Shown: positions 34,658 to 44,280, counted from the stretch's first letter. The stretch is 64,000 bases of DNA from Chloroflexota bacterium (GCA_026708115.1 JAPOVL010000021.1:1-64000); one strand, 5' to 3'. Notes: generated by a model not told the origin, from the sequence alone. Translations and numbers: made by a program.

Positions 34658-35344
34658 TTACTTGCCCAAAGCTCTGTAGTGGTCAGTGACCTCGTTGTAG
34701 GCCGCGAGAAAGTGCTTCTCGAGCAGGGCAGTCGCCTTGGTTTCGTCTTTCTCGACTATGGCGTCGAGGATATCTTGGTGCATGACGTGGAATGTCTTCA
34801 GGAACTCCGAGTTAAGCTCGGAACGCGTCAGCAAAAAGAGATAGATTTGCGAGCGCAGATTGGTCCAACTGGCCAGGAGGCGGCGGTGGCCGCTGGCCGC
34901 GCACAATTGTTCGTGGTAAGCGGTATTGAGCTTGGCGGCTTCGTGGCTGGATATGCCAGCCGCGGCCTTCATACGCATCTGGTCGACGGTTTGCTGCATG
35001 GCTTCAAGCTCAGCTTCACATGGCGTTTCGATGGCCAGGCGTACAGCGAGCTTCTCCAATGCCAGACGCAAGCTGTAGACCTCATCGACATCATTGCGGT
35101 TCAATTGGCAGACAAATACGCCGCGGTTGGGTTCTCGGACAACCAGCGCTTCTTGCTCCAGACGGGTTAGGGCCTCGCGCACGGGTCCGCGGCTGACGCT
35201 CAACATCTCGGCCAGAACTTCTTCGCGCAAGTGCTCGCCGGGCGCCAGTTCACCTTCCAATATGGCTTGACGAATCTGCATGGTCGCGTTGTCGGCGAGG
35301 GAATGTTTTTGTGTCGGGATCAATATACGCGCAGAATCATCCAT
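34658..35344 (-). CDS. GntR-family regulator with FCD domain
   Basis: This 228-residue transcription factor has an N-terminal winged helix (about residues 18-85; L-S-V-S-R-G-P-V-R-E-A-L recognition helix) and a C-terminal all-helical FCD ligand domain (about 95-220) with the metal-type histidines in A-Y-H-E-Q-L. Such regulators respond to organic or sugar acids. It stands between two MR/MLE dehydratase genes, same strand as the first and divergent from the second, so both are likely targets. Confidence 0.9.
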   Translation of the reverse strand: MDDSARILIPTQKHSLADNATMQIRQAILEGELAPGEHLREEVLAEMLSVSRGPVREALTRLEQEALVVREPNRGVFVCQLNRNDVDEVYSLRLALEKLAVRLAIETPCEAELEAMQQTVDQMRMKAAAGISSHEAAKLNTAYHEQLCAASGHRRLLASWTNLRSQIYLFLLTRSELNSEFLKTFHVMHQDILDAIVEKDETKATALLEKHFLAAYNEVTDHYRALGK

Positions 35345-35411
35345 AATAAAGCTTAGTCCGAATCTGGCGCTGCTTCAGTTCAAAGAGCGCTTTGGATTAT
35401 CTAACAAGAAT

Positions 35412-35429
35412 TTAGTTACTATAGTCTAA
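35412..35429. promoter_or_regulatory. Candidate GntR operator
   Basis: TTAGTTACTATAGTCTAA is an interrupted inverted repeat (TTAG..ACTA against TAGT-CTAA, with a two-base asymmetry) in the shared divergent gap 35345-35568, 70 bases from the regulator start. AT-rich palindromes of this size are usual for FCD-type GntR proteins. Confidence 0.35.
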
Positions 35430-35568
35430 TTTCGCCAGAGGAAAGTTGTCAAGCGCATGGGTAGTGTTCATAAGTACATTTGACTCGGCAGACTGAATTG
35501 CAGCAAAATCTAGCTGTCAAAGGCGTCCGCGTCGCATCCGGACCTAGATTTCACAATTGGGAAATATC

Positions 35569-36693
35569 ATGAAAATCACCCAGATCATTTGCCAGGTTTT
35601 GCGTTTGGAGACTGTCGAAGCCAAGACAGCCGGCACGCAGGACACCTTGCTTGTTCGCGTGCGAACCGACAACGGATTGGAAGGAATCGGCGAAGTCGAT
35701 TCGTCCCCGGAAGTCGCCAAAGCTGTTATCGATGCACCCTTCAGCCACAACATCGCCTGCGGATTGCGAGAACTGCTCATCGGCGAAAACCCGTTGGATA
35801 CCAAGCGGCTGTGGGAAAAGATGTACCGGGGGACGATGTATTATGGCAGGCGCGCAGTTGTCATAACCGCGATGGCGGGCATTGACATTGCCCTGTGGGA
35901 TCTCAAGGGCAAGTATTTTGGCGCGCCGGTGCATCAGTTATTGGGCGGGAAGCAGCACGATCAGATCAAAGCCTACGCCTCGATCCTCTTCGGTCGTGAC
36001 GGCGCCGAAACCCGGGATATCGGCCAACGTTGGACCGACTTCGGTTACGAAGCCGTCAAGTTTGGCTGGGAGCCGATGGGCCAATCGGAAGCTTTGGACA
36101 TGGAATTGGTGCGGGGCGCGAGAGAGGGGGTTGGTCCCGACGCGGAGCTGCTGATTGATGCCGGCTGCGTATATGACGCGCGCACAGCGCTGCGCCGAGC
36201 GCACAGTTACAGCGAGTACGGCATAGGCTGGCTGGAGGAACCGCTTGAGCAAGATGACATCGACGGCTATGTCTGGCTGCGCGACCGTTCTCCAGTGCCA
36301 ATCGCCGGCGGAGAGGGCGAGTGCGGGCGCGCGGCCTTCAAGCCCTGGATCGACCGACGCGCGCTGGATATCTATCAGATTGATCTGGCTCGCTGTGGCT
36401 TCACCGACGGCCTATACATCGGCGAGCGCGTGCAAGAAAACGGCGGTCTGCTGGTCAACCACTGTTACAAGACGCCCATAAGCGTAGCGGCCTGCCTGCA
36501 CTGGCTTTGCTTGTTCAAGGGAGCATTTCTTTTTGAAGACTCTGTGGAGGATTCGCCGCTCCGCCACGACTTGACGCAGGAGAAGATGGGAGCCGAAAAC
36601 GGCTATATCCGGGTGCCGGATCGCCCGGGGCTTGGTTTGACGATCAACGAAGAACTGGTTGCCGAGCTACTGGTGGCCGAATCCGGCCAATGA
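35569..36693 (+). CDS. Enolase-superfamily dehydratase (MR/MLE), paralogue 2
   Basis: This 374-residue MR/MLE-type enzyme carries the barrel motifs V-K-F-G-W-E-P, L-I-D-A-G-C, E-E-P-L-E-Q-D and A-G-G-E-G-E, spaced as the base and the three metal-binding carboxylates. N-H-C-Y-K-T near residue 305 supplies a histidine at the second-base position. It is a different branch from paralogue 1 in this window. ATG 35569 is preferred to an upstream TTG at 35557. It is transcribed divergently from the GntR gene. Confidence 0.85.
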   Translation: MKITQIICQVLRLETVEAKTAGTQDTLLVRVRTDNGLEGIGEVDSSPEVAKAVIDAPFSHNIACGLRELLIGENPLDTKRLWEKMYRGTMYYGRRAVVITAMAGIDIALWDLKGKYFGAPVHQLLGGKQHDQIKAYASILFGRDGAETRDIGQRWTDFGYEAVKFGWEPMGQSEALDMELVRGAREGVGPDAELLIDAGCVYDARTALRRAHSYSEYGIGWLEEPLEQDDIDGYVWLRDRSPVPIAGGEGECGRAAFKPWIDRRALDIYQIDLARCGFTDGLYIGERVQENGGLLVNHCYKTPISVAACLHWLCLFKGAFLFEDSVEDSPLRHDLTQEKMGAENGYIRVPDRPGLGLTINEELVAELLVAESGQ

Positions 36694-36750
36694 AGCGCAT
36701 CGGCTCCGACGGGTCCGGTTTCGGCGAAGCGCCAGGGCAAGCAACTCATG

Positions 36751-38832
36751 TCATGCGCCGCCGGTCGCGGGCGCCCCGCGGCTCATGCTTTCGGCAAAGG
36801 CCCGGCTTTCGCCGGAAGATACAAATGCCGTGACCTTGTCGCCCGGTTCAAAGGTGGTGTCGCCATGCGGAATGAGCACATGGCCTCTACGACTGATGGA
36901 CACCAGAATGCACTTGTCCGGCAGGATGCCCGCGATATCTTGCACGCGCCGGCCGACGGCAAAGCTGTCTCGGCTGACGGTGAACTCGACGAATTGCGTG
37001 CCATCGGAACTGAAAGTCCTGATATATTCGGTTTGGTCCTTGATCTGCGAGCGGCGCGTCACAGCCAGGTTATATGCGGAAATGATATCGACGCGCCGGA
37101 CCATGCCAAGCAAGTGCTGTGGATTCTGACGAGAAACGACAGGCATGCGGCCCAAGCCCCGCAGCCCCAGGCGCATCAGGACATCGCCAATCGTTTCGTC
37201 AGGATAGGCAATGTGCAGGTTTTCCCGGCGCGTGGCGATGGCGGCCAGACTTGTATCCGGCGGCAGTTCCCTGGCTCGGGCGCGATCAAGATCGGACACG
37301 GTCACGATTCCCCAAAGTCTTTCTTGCTCATCCAGTATTGGAAACCCGTGCGAATGACTGAAATTGAAGACATCGGACAGTTCCGCAATGGTCATGCCGA
37401 CTGGCACCACCTCGGCGTTGCTGGCCATGACTTCCTTCACCAGGACGCCTTGCATGATGTCAACATCGCGCCCGCGCTCGATATTGACGCCGCGCCGCGT
37501 CAGTTTCAAGGTATAGATGGACTGACCGTGCATGAGACGGCGCGAAACCAGCGTCGCCACGATCACGGCCAGCATCAATGGCAAGACAATGCGCTGATCG
37601 TCGGTCAGCTCGCCCAGGATAATGATGGCAGTGATCGGGGCATGCGCGCTGGCTGCGAAGACCGCAGCCATGCCGACCAGCGCATAGGCGCCGGGAGGCG
37701 CGATGATATCGGAGAAGAACTGCCGCAAAGCGATCTCGAAAGCCGTTCCCAGCATGGCTCCCATAAAGAGGGCGGGCGCGAAGACCCCGCCCGATCCGCC
37801 TGAACCGAGGGTGAAACCCGTAGCGAGAATCTTCAGCAGCAGCAGGATCAGCACTGTGGAAAGGATGAGTTCGTTATTGAGCGCGCCGGCGATGATGTCG
37901 TATCCCGAACCGAAGACCTGTGGCATGACATCCCAATCCAGGCCAGTCATGCCAGGATAGAGCAAGGCCATAAGCCCGAGCAGCGCGCCGCCGACAGCCG
38001 GCTTGGCCCATTCCGGGAAGCCTTGCCAGCCGTCGAAGGCTTCCTCGAAGAAATAGAGAACGCGAATAAAGGCCACGCCAGCCAGGGCAGCCAGGATCCC
38101 AAGAATGGGATAAAAGGCGTATTCCCAAATGCTTCTCACGCCGTATTCAACGGGTAGTGGAAAGGTTGGCAGATCGCCGTAAACGGCGCGGCCAATGACG
38201 CTGGCCACGACAGATGAAATGACAACGGTGCTGAAGTAGCGGACGCTAAAGGCGCCCAGAATCACTTCCAAAGCGAAGATGACGCCGGCAATTGGCGTGT
38301 TGAATGTGGCGGCGATACCGCCGGCGGCGCCACAAGCGACCAGGTTGCGAATCCGGTCGTCGGACAGGCGCAATGCTTGGCCCAGGGTGGATCCCAATGA
38401 GGCGCCGATCTGAACGATGGGGCCTTCGCTGCCGGCAGATCCGCCGCTGCCGATCGTGAGCGCTGACGCCAGCGACTTGACGACGGCGACCACGGGGCGA
38501 ATGCGGCCACCGCGCAGAGCGACTGCCTCCATCACTTCAGGCACGCCATGCCCCTTGGCTTCGCGGGCATATCTGTAAACGAGGATGCCAACGACCAGTC
38601 CGCCCAATGTGGGTACAACTACGATAAAGGCCTTGCCGAAGTCGCGGGTGACATGCGGCAGCCATTCGAAGCTGAACCAGGTGAATGACTCGATGAGCGT
38701 TCGAACGATGATCGTGCCCAGACCGGCGCCGATGCCAACCAATACGGCCGTAACCAGAAGAAAGGTATCTTCCGAGGCGCGCGAGCGCTGCATCAAGGTC
38801 CTGCGCAATCCTCGGATTCTTTCGCTTTCCAT
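36751..38832 (-). CDS. ClC chloride channel/transporter with CBS and TrkA-C domains
   Basis: This 693-residue membrane protein has the ClC core (about residues 20-440) with filter motifs G-S-G-G-S-A-G-S-E-G-P and G-S-G-G-S-G-G-V-F-A-P, two CBS domains (about 455-580) and a C-terminal TrkA-C/RCK domain (about 600-685). The gating-glutamate position is present (G-S-E-G-P), consistent with a Cl-/H+ exchanger. The CBS pair and RCK_C suggest control by a nucleotide or similar ligand. It ends convergent with the dehydratase gene before it. Confidence 0.92.
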   Translation of the reverse strand: MESERIRGLRRTLMQRSRASEDTFLLVTAVLVGIGAGLGTIIVRTLIESFTWFSFEWLPHVTRDFGKAFIVVVPTLGGLVVGILVYRYAREAKGHGVPEVMEAVALRGGRIRPVVAVVKSLASALTIGSGGSAGSEGPIVQIGASLGSTLGQALRLSDDRIRNLVACGAAGGIAATFNTPIAGVIFALEVILGAFSVRYFSTVVISSVVASVIGRAVYGDLPTFPLPVEYGVRSIWEYAFYPILGILAALAGVAFIRVLYFFEEAFDGWQGFPEWAKPAVGGALLGLMALLYPGMTGLDWDVMPQVFGSGYDIIAGALNNELILSTVLILLLLKILATGFTLGSGGSGGVFAPALFMGAMLGTAFEIALRQFFSDIIAPPGAYALVGMAAVFAASAHAPITAIIILGELTDDQRIVLPLMLAVIVATLVSRRLMHGQSIYTLKLTRRGVNIERGRDVDIMQGVLVKEVMASNAEVVPVGMTIAELSDVFNFSHSHGFPILDEQERLWGIVTVSDLDRARARELPPDTSLAAIATRRENLHIAYPDETIGDVLMRLGLRGLGRMPVVSRQNPQHLLGMVRRVDIISAYNLAVTRRSQIKDQTEYIRTFSSDGTQFVEFTVSRDSFAVGRRVQDIAGILPDKCILVSISRRGHVLIPHGDTTFEPGDKVTAFVSSGESRAFAESMSRGAPATGGA

Positions 38833-38959
38833 TATCTCACCTGGCCGAGCAAACGAATCTCAGCGCAACTTTGTTCGGTGTTTTGCAGGTATTCTATCAG
38901 GATTCGCGGCGATGTTCAGATTGCGGAATCACGAGCCGGGCCCTGGTGCGGCAAGGCTG

Positions 38960-39721
38960 TCAGTAGGTGGCTCGTCCGCCGGACAGGTCGAAGATGGCGC
39001 CCGTGCTGAAGGATGCCTCGGGAGATACGATCCAGCAGGCGAAGGCCTCTACTTCGTCGATTGTGCCCAACCTGCTCATCGGGATCTTGTCGGTCAAAAA
39101 GCGCAGTATATCAGGATCAAGCGATTGCGCGAGCGGCGTCGAGATCATGGCCGGCGCCAGGGCATTAATCGTGATCTTGGTATGGGCGTATTCCTTACCG
39201 ATTGCTTTGGTCAGGCCGATCACCCCGGCTTTGGATGTCGAGTAGCCTGCCATGCCCGGATTGCCTTCCTTGCCGGAGATCGAGGCCAAAAGCAAGATCC
39301 TGCCATAACCGGTTTGCAACATCGCATTTATGGCATATTTTGTCACGATGAAGGAGCCGACCAGATTGACATCGAGCACCTCGCGGAAGGAAGACAGTTC
39401 GTACTCGGCAATGTTTGTGGCGCTGGGACCGACGATGCCAGCGCAGTTGACCACGACGTCCAGCTTGCCGTGCCGCGCGACTGTGTCTCCCATGAGATCG
39501 CGCGTATCGGCTTCGTTCGTGATGTCCACGACCGAGAGTTCCAATTTGTCGGGCGCCTCAGCAATCGTCTCTCGCGCCGTCTCCAGCGCAGCCCGGTCGA
39601 TATCCGCCATGATCACGGTCCCGCCTTCAAGCGCGAACCGGCGGCTGATGCCCAAGCCAATGCCGCTTCCGGCGCCGGTGACTAGAGCGACCTGGTCCTT
39701 GAATCTATTTGGAAAATCCAT
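38960..39721 (-). CDS. Short-chain dehydrogenase/reductase
   Basis: This is a 253-residue classical SDR with T-G-A-G-S-G-I-G, N-C-A-G, a catalytic S-I-S and Y-S-T-S-K, and the terminal G-A-I-F-D-L-S-G-G. M-A-D-I at strand 2 suggests NAD(H) preference. It resembles FabG-like or sugar/sugar-acid dehydrogenases; the neighbouring dehydratases favour the latter. Upstream lies the enolase-like gene (70-base gap, same strand). Confidence 0.88.
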   Translation of the reverse strand: MDFPNRFKDQVALVTGAGSGIGLGISRRFALEGGTVIMADIDRAALETARETIAEAPDKLELSVVDITNEADTRDLMGDTVARHGKLDVVVNCAGIVGPSATNIAEYELSSFREVLDVNLVGSFIVTKYAINAMLQTGYGRILLLASISGKEGNPGMAGYSTSKAGVIGLTKAIGKEYAHTKITINALAPAMISTPLAQSLDPDILRFLTDKIPMSRLGTIDEVEAFACWIVSPEASFSTGAIFDLSGGRATY

Positions 39722-39790
39722 CGGATTTTGGTTTACCCTTCGCTATCAATTGCTCGGCCAAGTTCGGAAATACGCTGCACTCAAGCGAAG

Positions 39791-41041
39791 CTAGAAGGTC
39801 AAGCGGGCGTAATGCTCGAGTTCGAGCAAGCGGTTGTACTTGGCCAGCCGCTCCGACTGCGTGATTGAACCGACCTTGATGTAGTCGGCCGCCCAACCGA
39901 CTGCCAAATCTGCCAGCCAGTCGTCTTCGGTTTCGCCGCTGCGCGCGCTCGCGACTATATGCCAGCCCGCTGCTCTGGCCAGTTCCAATGCCTCGGCTGC
40001 TTCGGTGAGTGTACCAATTTGATTGACCTTTAGCAGCAGGCTATCGGCGGCTTTTTCCGCGATGGCGCGGCGGATGCGTACGGGGTTGGTACAGAGCAGA
40101 TCGTCACCCAATATCAGGGCTGTTCCGCGCAGGCGCGCATAGAGCCCCCGCCATCCAGCCCAGTCGGCTTCGTGCATGCCGTCTTCGATGCTGACAATGG
40201 GGAAATTGCGGCGCCACTCGCTGATACGCAGCGCCATGTTCGCGCTATCCAGTTGCTCGCCGTCCAAATGATAAAGGCCGTCTTCAAAGAAGTGCGACGC
40301 AGCCACATCGACGGTCAGGGCGACATCGTCAGAGGGCGCGTAACCGGCAGCCTCGATCGCCCTCACTGCTTCAAGGAACATCGCTTGCGATGACGCAAAA
40401 GGCGGCGCCAGGCCGCCTTCGTCGGCCCGCAAGAGCCGCATGCCGTAGCGTTCATGAAGTCGCTTGGCGGCAGCGCGAAATACCTCCGAAACGACGGCAA
40501 GCGTCTCGTGGATACTGGCGGCGCCCGGCACAACGAGCTGAACGTCTTGAATAGCGACTTGCCCCCCGGCGTGTAGACCGCCGCTATACAGGTTGATCAT
40601 GGGCTTGGGCAGGCGCGGGACAGTTCCGGCGATATCGCCAAAGTGCCGGTAAAGTTCTACCCCGCGTTGCGCGGCCTGGGCGCGGGCAAATGCCAGCGAG
40701 ACGCTCAAGATTGCGTTTGCGCCCAGGCGAGATTTGTTATCCGTTCCATCCAGGTCAATGAGGCAGCGGTCGAGTGCTTGCTGCGACGGGAAGTCTTGGC
40801 CGGCGAGGGCGCGGTGGATGTCTTGGCTGACGTTTTCCGCCGCTTTCAAGCAGCCCAAGCCCGCATGCCGCGTCGGGTCCCGGTCGCGCAGTTCAAGGGC
40901 CTCGGCCGATCCGGTGGAGGCGCCGGAAGGCACCGATGCCCGCCCGACATTGCCATCGCTCAGTCGGCAGATCGCGAGCAGGGTAGGGCGGCCGCGGCTG
41001 TCCAGTATTTCGATGGCGGACAGGCTTTTAATTCGGCTCAT
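39791..41041 (-). CDS. Enolase, diverged (catalytic-site changes)
   Basis: This 416-residue protein is clearly of the enolase family: P-S-G-A-S-T-G, A-D-E-G-G-L-A-P, S-I-E-D, G-D-D-L, L-L-L-K-V-N-Q-I-G-T and S-G-E-T-E-D are all present, as are the three metal carboxylates. Against yeast enolase numbering two active-site positions differ: His373 is Ala (S-A-R-S-G-E-T-E-D instead of S-H-R) and Glu168 is Asp. The region N-G-G-x-H-A is S-G-G-L-H-A. It overlaps the upstream kinase gene by 14 bases. It may be a working enolase or an enolase-like enzyme with another substrate. Confidence 0.85.
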   Translation of the reverse strand: MSRIKSLSAIEILDSRGRPTLLAICRLSDGNVGRASVPSGASTGSAEALELRDRDPTRHAGLGCLKAAENVSQDIHRALAGQDFPSQQALDRCLIDLDGTDNKSRLGANAILSVSLAFARAQAAQRGVELYRHFGDIAGTVPRLPKPMINLYSGGLHAGGQVAIQDVQLVVPGAASIHETLAVVSEVFRAAAKRLHERYGMRLLRADEGGLAPPFASSQAMFLEAVRAIEAAGYAPSDDVALTVDVAASHFFEDGLYHLDGEQLDSANMALRISEWRRNFPIVSIEDGMHEADWAGWRGLYARLRGTALILGDDLLCTNPVRIRRAIAEKAADSLLLKVNQIGTLTEAAEALELARAAGWHIVASARSGETEDDWLADLAVGWAADYIKVGSITQSERLAKYNRLLELEHYARLTF

Positions 41042-42056
41042 TGTGTCGTTCTAATTGCTCCAGGAAAACATCTATCAGTTCGGGCAAGGTGCCGATTTCC
41101 CGCTGGATCAGTTCCAGAACGATCCCTTTTTGTCTGCTGCGATGCGCTTTGTCTAGGTACTCCAGCGGCGATCGGCCGGCCACGCGCGCCAGCAGGCAGG
41201 CCAGCGTATGGTCGACGGCCGAGGGCTGCAGCCGCTCGACGAGAGCAGGGTCAAGACGGGTGATATAGGCGCGCCAGTATTCGGCGGCCATATCAATGAA
41301 GCTACGGCGATGGACCGGCAGAAAATGCGCTTTGCTCAAGAAATGCGTCATGGAGAAGCCGACATCAAAGGCCGGGTCGCCAAAATGAATGACTTCAAAG
41401 TCCAGAATAACAAGCTTGCCTTGGCTGATGAGCACGTTTTTCGGACTGTAGTCGCCGTGCACCAGGGCAAATCTGCGATTGCTGGTGTCTTTGATCAGGT
41501 TTTCGAGAAAGGCGCGGGCCTGGGGAGCTTGAGTCGCGGCATAGCCATAGTAGGGTTCCAGCCGCAGTTCTTCAAAAAAGCGAACTTCGGCGAAGGCGCT
41601 TTCGATGCCCGAATGGTCTAGCGCTGCGTTGTGGATTCTGGCCAGAAGTCGGCCGAAATCTCGGGCGAATCTGGTGCAGATTTTTCCGCCGAGCAGCAGG
41701 GTTTTCCAGTTTTCATGCGGCTGAGGCACGGCGGACATGGCCAGGATATGATGTGCTTCGTCCAGGAAGAGCAAGTCGGGCACATGACCGGGGATGAGTT
41801 TATTCGCCCAAGACAAGCCTGCCGCCTCGCGCTGGATGCGCTGGGGGGCGCTGAACCAATCGACCTGCACGCGCAGCTTGGCCAGGGCTTGTTTCATGAC
41901 CCAGCCGGGCTTGTGGTCGAATTGGACCCATACGCTGCGGTTGGAGACACCGCCCTTCAGCGTCGTGAAGCGGGGTCGCTCGGCGGCGTCGATGCGAGCG
42001 TGTCGCCGCAAGTAACGCATTAGTTGAGTCGGATCTTCTATGTTCAGGTCGTCCAT
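41028..42056 (-). CDS. APH-family phosphotransferase
   Basis: This 342-residue aminoglycoside-phosphotransferase-fold kinase has the Brenner-type catalytic motif V-H-G-D-Y-S-P-K-N and the metal motif L-D-F-E about 15 residues later. In bacteria without drug resistance such genes phosphorylate sugars, choline-like compounds or other metabolites. The frame is open to 42257, but that N-terminus is Arg/Pro-rich and unlike the family; ATG 42056 is chosen. Its end overlaps the enolase-like gene, so a shared pathway with that enzyme is plausible. Confidence 0.82.
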   Translation of the reverse strand: MDDLNIEDPTQLMRYLRRHARIDAAERPRFTTLKGGVSNRSVWVQFDHKPGWVMKQALAKLRVQVDWFSAPQRIQREAAGLSWANKLIPGHVPDLLFLDEAHHILAMSAVPQPHENWKTLLLGGKICTRFARDFGRLLARIHNAALDHSGIESAFAEVRFFEELRLEPYYGYAATQAPQARAFLENLIKDTSNRRFALVHGDYSPKNVLISQGKLVILDFEVIHFGDPAFDVGFSMTHFLSKAHFLPVHRRSFIDMAAEYWRAYITRLDPALVERLQPSAVDHTLACLLARVAGRSPLEYLDKAHRSRQKGIVLELIQREIGTLPELIDVFLEQLERHNEPN

Positions 42057-42126
42057 CACAGCAAATGTCCAGGCTAGTCTAAACAGTCGCTCGGCTACCG
42101 CAATTTGCGGCTTAAAATGAACGAAG

Positions 42127-43230
42127 TCAATGTATGTCGACGAGGCGGGGGCCGATGACGTCTCGCCGCGGTATGGTGCCCAATCCCGGCGCTTCGGACG
42201 CGGACATGCGCCCGGCCTGGCGCTGCGGAGCGCCTTCTGCCGTGCTGACCGTGACATAGCTGTTGAAGTCAGTGGCAGTGAAGAGAAATTCGCTCGGCGT
42301 GCTGTGGGCGAGATGCGCGATGGCGGCGGTGGTAATATCGCCGCCCCAACTGTCTTCGATGGTCATGGCGACGCCCATTGCTACGCATAGATCTCTTGCC
42401 AGACGGGCCTTGGTCAAGCCGCCGAATTTGCTGATCTTGATATTCACGACGTCCATGGCGCGATCGGCATGCCCGCGCAAGAGCATATCGATATCGTTGA
42501 CCACCTCGTCCAAGACAAAAGGATGAGAGCTTCGCTGGCGAATCGAGAGACATTCTTCGTAAGTCAGGCAGGGCTGCTCAATGTAGACATCGACATCATC
42601 GACGGCGCGAACGACCCTGGCGGCCTCGTGCATGAGCCAGCCGGTATTGGCATCGGCGATCAGTTTGTCGCTGGGCTCCAGCAGATCCGAAACCATGCGA
42701 ATGCGCTCGATGTCCATTTGCGGATCGGCGCCCACTTTCAATTGAAAACGGCGATATCCCTCGTCGCGGTAAGCGGCCACTTTGGCCGCCATTTCGTCGG
42801 GCGATTCTTGAGAAATAGCGCGATAGAGGACAAAGTCGTCGCCGTAGCGGCCGCCGAGCAATTCGCAGACGGGCAAAGCGGCGACTTGACCCAGAATATC
42901 CCAGCAGGCCATATCAATGCCCGATTTGACATAGGGATGGCCCTTGAGTGCCGCGTCCATCCGTCGATTCAGCACGTCTAGCTGCCTGGGATCGCTGCCC
43001 AGCAGATGCGGCGCGAGTTCATTGATGCCGGCGCGCACGCCTTCGGCATAGGCGGGCAGATAAAACGGTCCCAAGGGACAGACTTCGCCGTATCCGATGG
43101 CGCCGATGTCCGTTTCGACTTCGACTATGGTGCTGTCGAAGACCTCGACGGACTTGCCGCCGGACCATTTGTAGCTCCCTTCGTGTAAGGGAAGATCAAC
43201 CTGATAGGCGGCGATACGAGTGATTTTCAT
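42127..43230 (-). CDS. Enolase-superfamily dehydratase, cis-3-hydroxyproline-dehydratase-like
   Basis: This 367-residue MR/MLE protein is of the muconate-cycloisomerase subgroup, with F-Q-L-K-V-G carrying the first catalytic lysine, metal ligands in D-A-N-T-G-W, E-Q-P-C and L-D-E-V-V, and the second lysine in I-K-I-S-K-F-G-G. The D-A-N-T-G-W and E-Q-P-C-x-T-Y-E-E-C strings recall cis-3-hydroxy-L-proline dehydratases or proline-racemase-context enzymes; that assignment is by memory of the family. It is the third superfamily member in 10 kb. Confidence 0.8.
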   Translation of the reverse strand: MKITRIAAYQVDLPLHEGSYKWSGGKSVEVFDSTIVEVETDIGAIGYGEVCPLGPFYLPAYAEGVRAGINELAPHLLGSDPRQLDVLNRRMDAALKGHPYVKSGIDMACWDILGQVAALPVCELLGGRYGDDFVLYRAISQESPDEMAAKVAAYRDEGYRRFQLKVGADPQMDIERIRMVSDLLEPSDKLIADANTGWLMHEAARVVRAVDDVDVYIEQPCLTYEECLSIRQRSSHPFVLDEVVNDIDMLLRGHADRAMDVVNIKISKFGGLTKARLARDLCVAMGVAMTIEDSWGGDITTAAIAHLAHSTPSEFLFTATDFNSYVTVSTAEGAPQRQAGRMSASEAPGLGTIPRRDVIGPRLVDIH

Positions 43231-43278
43231 TGCTTATTCCGTCTCCCAATTTCGCTAAACCACTATGATGTGGCAATC

Positions 43279-44055
43279 CTAGTCGGCATAACGCGCCGAT
43301 ATGCCGCCGTCGATGACGATTTCGGTTCCGGTGATATAGCTGGCGGCGTCGCTGGCCAGAAACGCGACCAAATCGCCGACATTTTCGGGCGTGCCGATGC
43401 GCTTCAACGGATGCAAATTGTTGACGCGTTCTATCTCGGCGGCCGGGTCATCGGCGCCCGCAAAATGATCGAGGACCGGTTTCGTGCCCACCCAGCCCGG
43501 GCTGACGGCTATTGCGCGGATATTCTTATGTCCCCAATCGAGCGCCAGGCTGCGCGTCAGTCCCAGAATACCCGACTTGGCGACGTTGTAGGGAAAGAAG
43601 TTATACGCAGTCATGGTCGCGTGAACGCTGGCGATATTGATGATGACGCCCGATCCTTGCCGCGCCATCAGGGGCAAGGCATGTTTGCAGCAGAGCCAGG
43701 CCCCGCGCAGGTTGAGGCTGAGCGAGGCTTCCCATTCATCCACGCTCATTGTTGAGGCGTCATAATGTTGATTGGCGCCGGCGTTGTTGACCAGGATGTC
43801 CAGCCGGCCAAAGCGCCCCAGATGCGCGGCGATGCCGGCTTTGATACTGTGCTCGGAGCGAACATCGACCGGAGCGAAAATCGCATCGCGGCCAGCCTGC
43901 CGGAGCGCGTCGGCGGTTGCATTCCCCGTTTCCGCACTGATTTCGGCGATGGTCAGGCTCGCTCCCTGGGCTGCCAGTTGCTCGGCGATGCCACGGCCGA
44001 TGCCTTGACCGGCGCCGGTGACGAAGGCTGACTTGCCATTCAAACGTTCACACAT
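43279..44055 (-). CDS. Short-chain dehydrogenase/reductase (parent of duplicated segment)
   Basis: This 258-residue classical SDR has T-G-A-G-Q-G-I-G, N-N-A-G-A, Ser in N-I-A-S-V and Y-N-V-A-K, ending D-G-G-I-S-A-R. ATG 44055 (GAGAG upstream) is preferred over in-frame starts at 44094 and 44127. It sits 48 bases before the dehydratase gene and may share its transcript. The first 24 codons and about 140 bases upstream are duplicated at 45445-45657. Confidence 0.87.
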   Translation of the reverse strand: MCERLNGKSAFVTGAGQGIGRGIAEQLAAQGASLTIAEISAETGNATADALRQAGRDAIFAPVDVRSEHSIKAGIAAHLGRFGRLDILVNNAGANQHYDASTMSVDEWEASLSLNLRGAWLCCKHALPLMARQGSGVIINIASVHATMTAYNFFPYNVAKSGILGLTRSLALDWGHKNIRAIAVSPGWVGTKPVLDHFAGADDPAAEIERVNNLHPLKRIGTPENVGDLVAFLASDAASYITGTEIVIDGGISARYAD

Positions 44056-44193
44056 CAGGTCTCTCGCGAATCGGAATGCCTTCTCAGTGGCCATGACGAT
44101 AAATCGGCGCAGAGCCTTTGTCAACAACTGCCTCTCTTTGGAGGCAGTGGCAGTGTATCGAATTTGGTTGAAACAGAGACGTTAACCACCGAG
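43983..44193. repeat. Local duplication, parent copy
   Basis: This stretch (SDR codons 1-24 plus upstream region ending TTAACCACCGAG) matches 45445-45657 over its whole length at roughly 85 percent by eye, in the same orientation, about 1.46 kb apart. Confidence 0.75.
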
Positions 44194-44274
44194 ACCAGCG
44201 TCGGCAACACCGTGGCGATGCTGTGCGCGGCGCTGGAGCCGCTCCCTTTAGCGGAATCCTCATCTGTACTAGGG

Positions 44275-44280
44275 TATAAT
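44275..44280 (+). promoter_or_regulatory. -10 box of hydrolase 1
   Basis: A consensus TATAAT stands 47 bases before the hydrolase start at 44327. No good -35 hexamer is seen at the usual distance. Hydrolase 2 has a TATAAT at 50622-50627, but only about 12 bases before its start. Confidence 0.4.

Noticed and set aside
36751..37803. 351-residue plus-strand frame opposite the ClC gene
   Set aside because: Antisense shadow of the RCK/CBS part of the channel gene.
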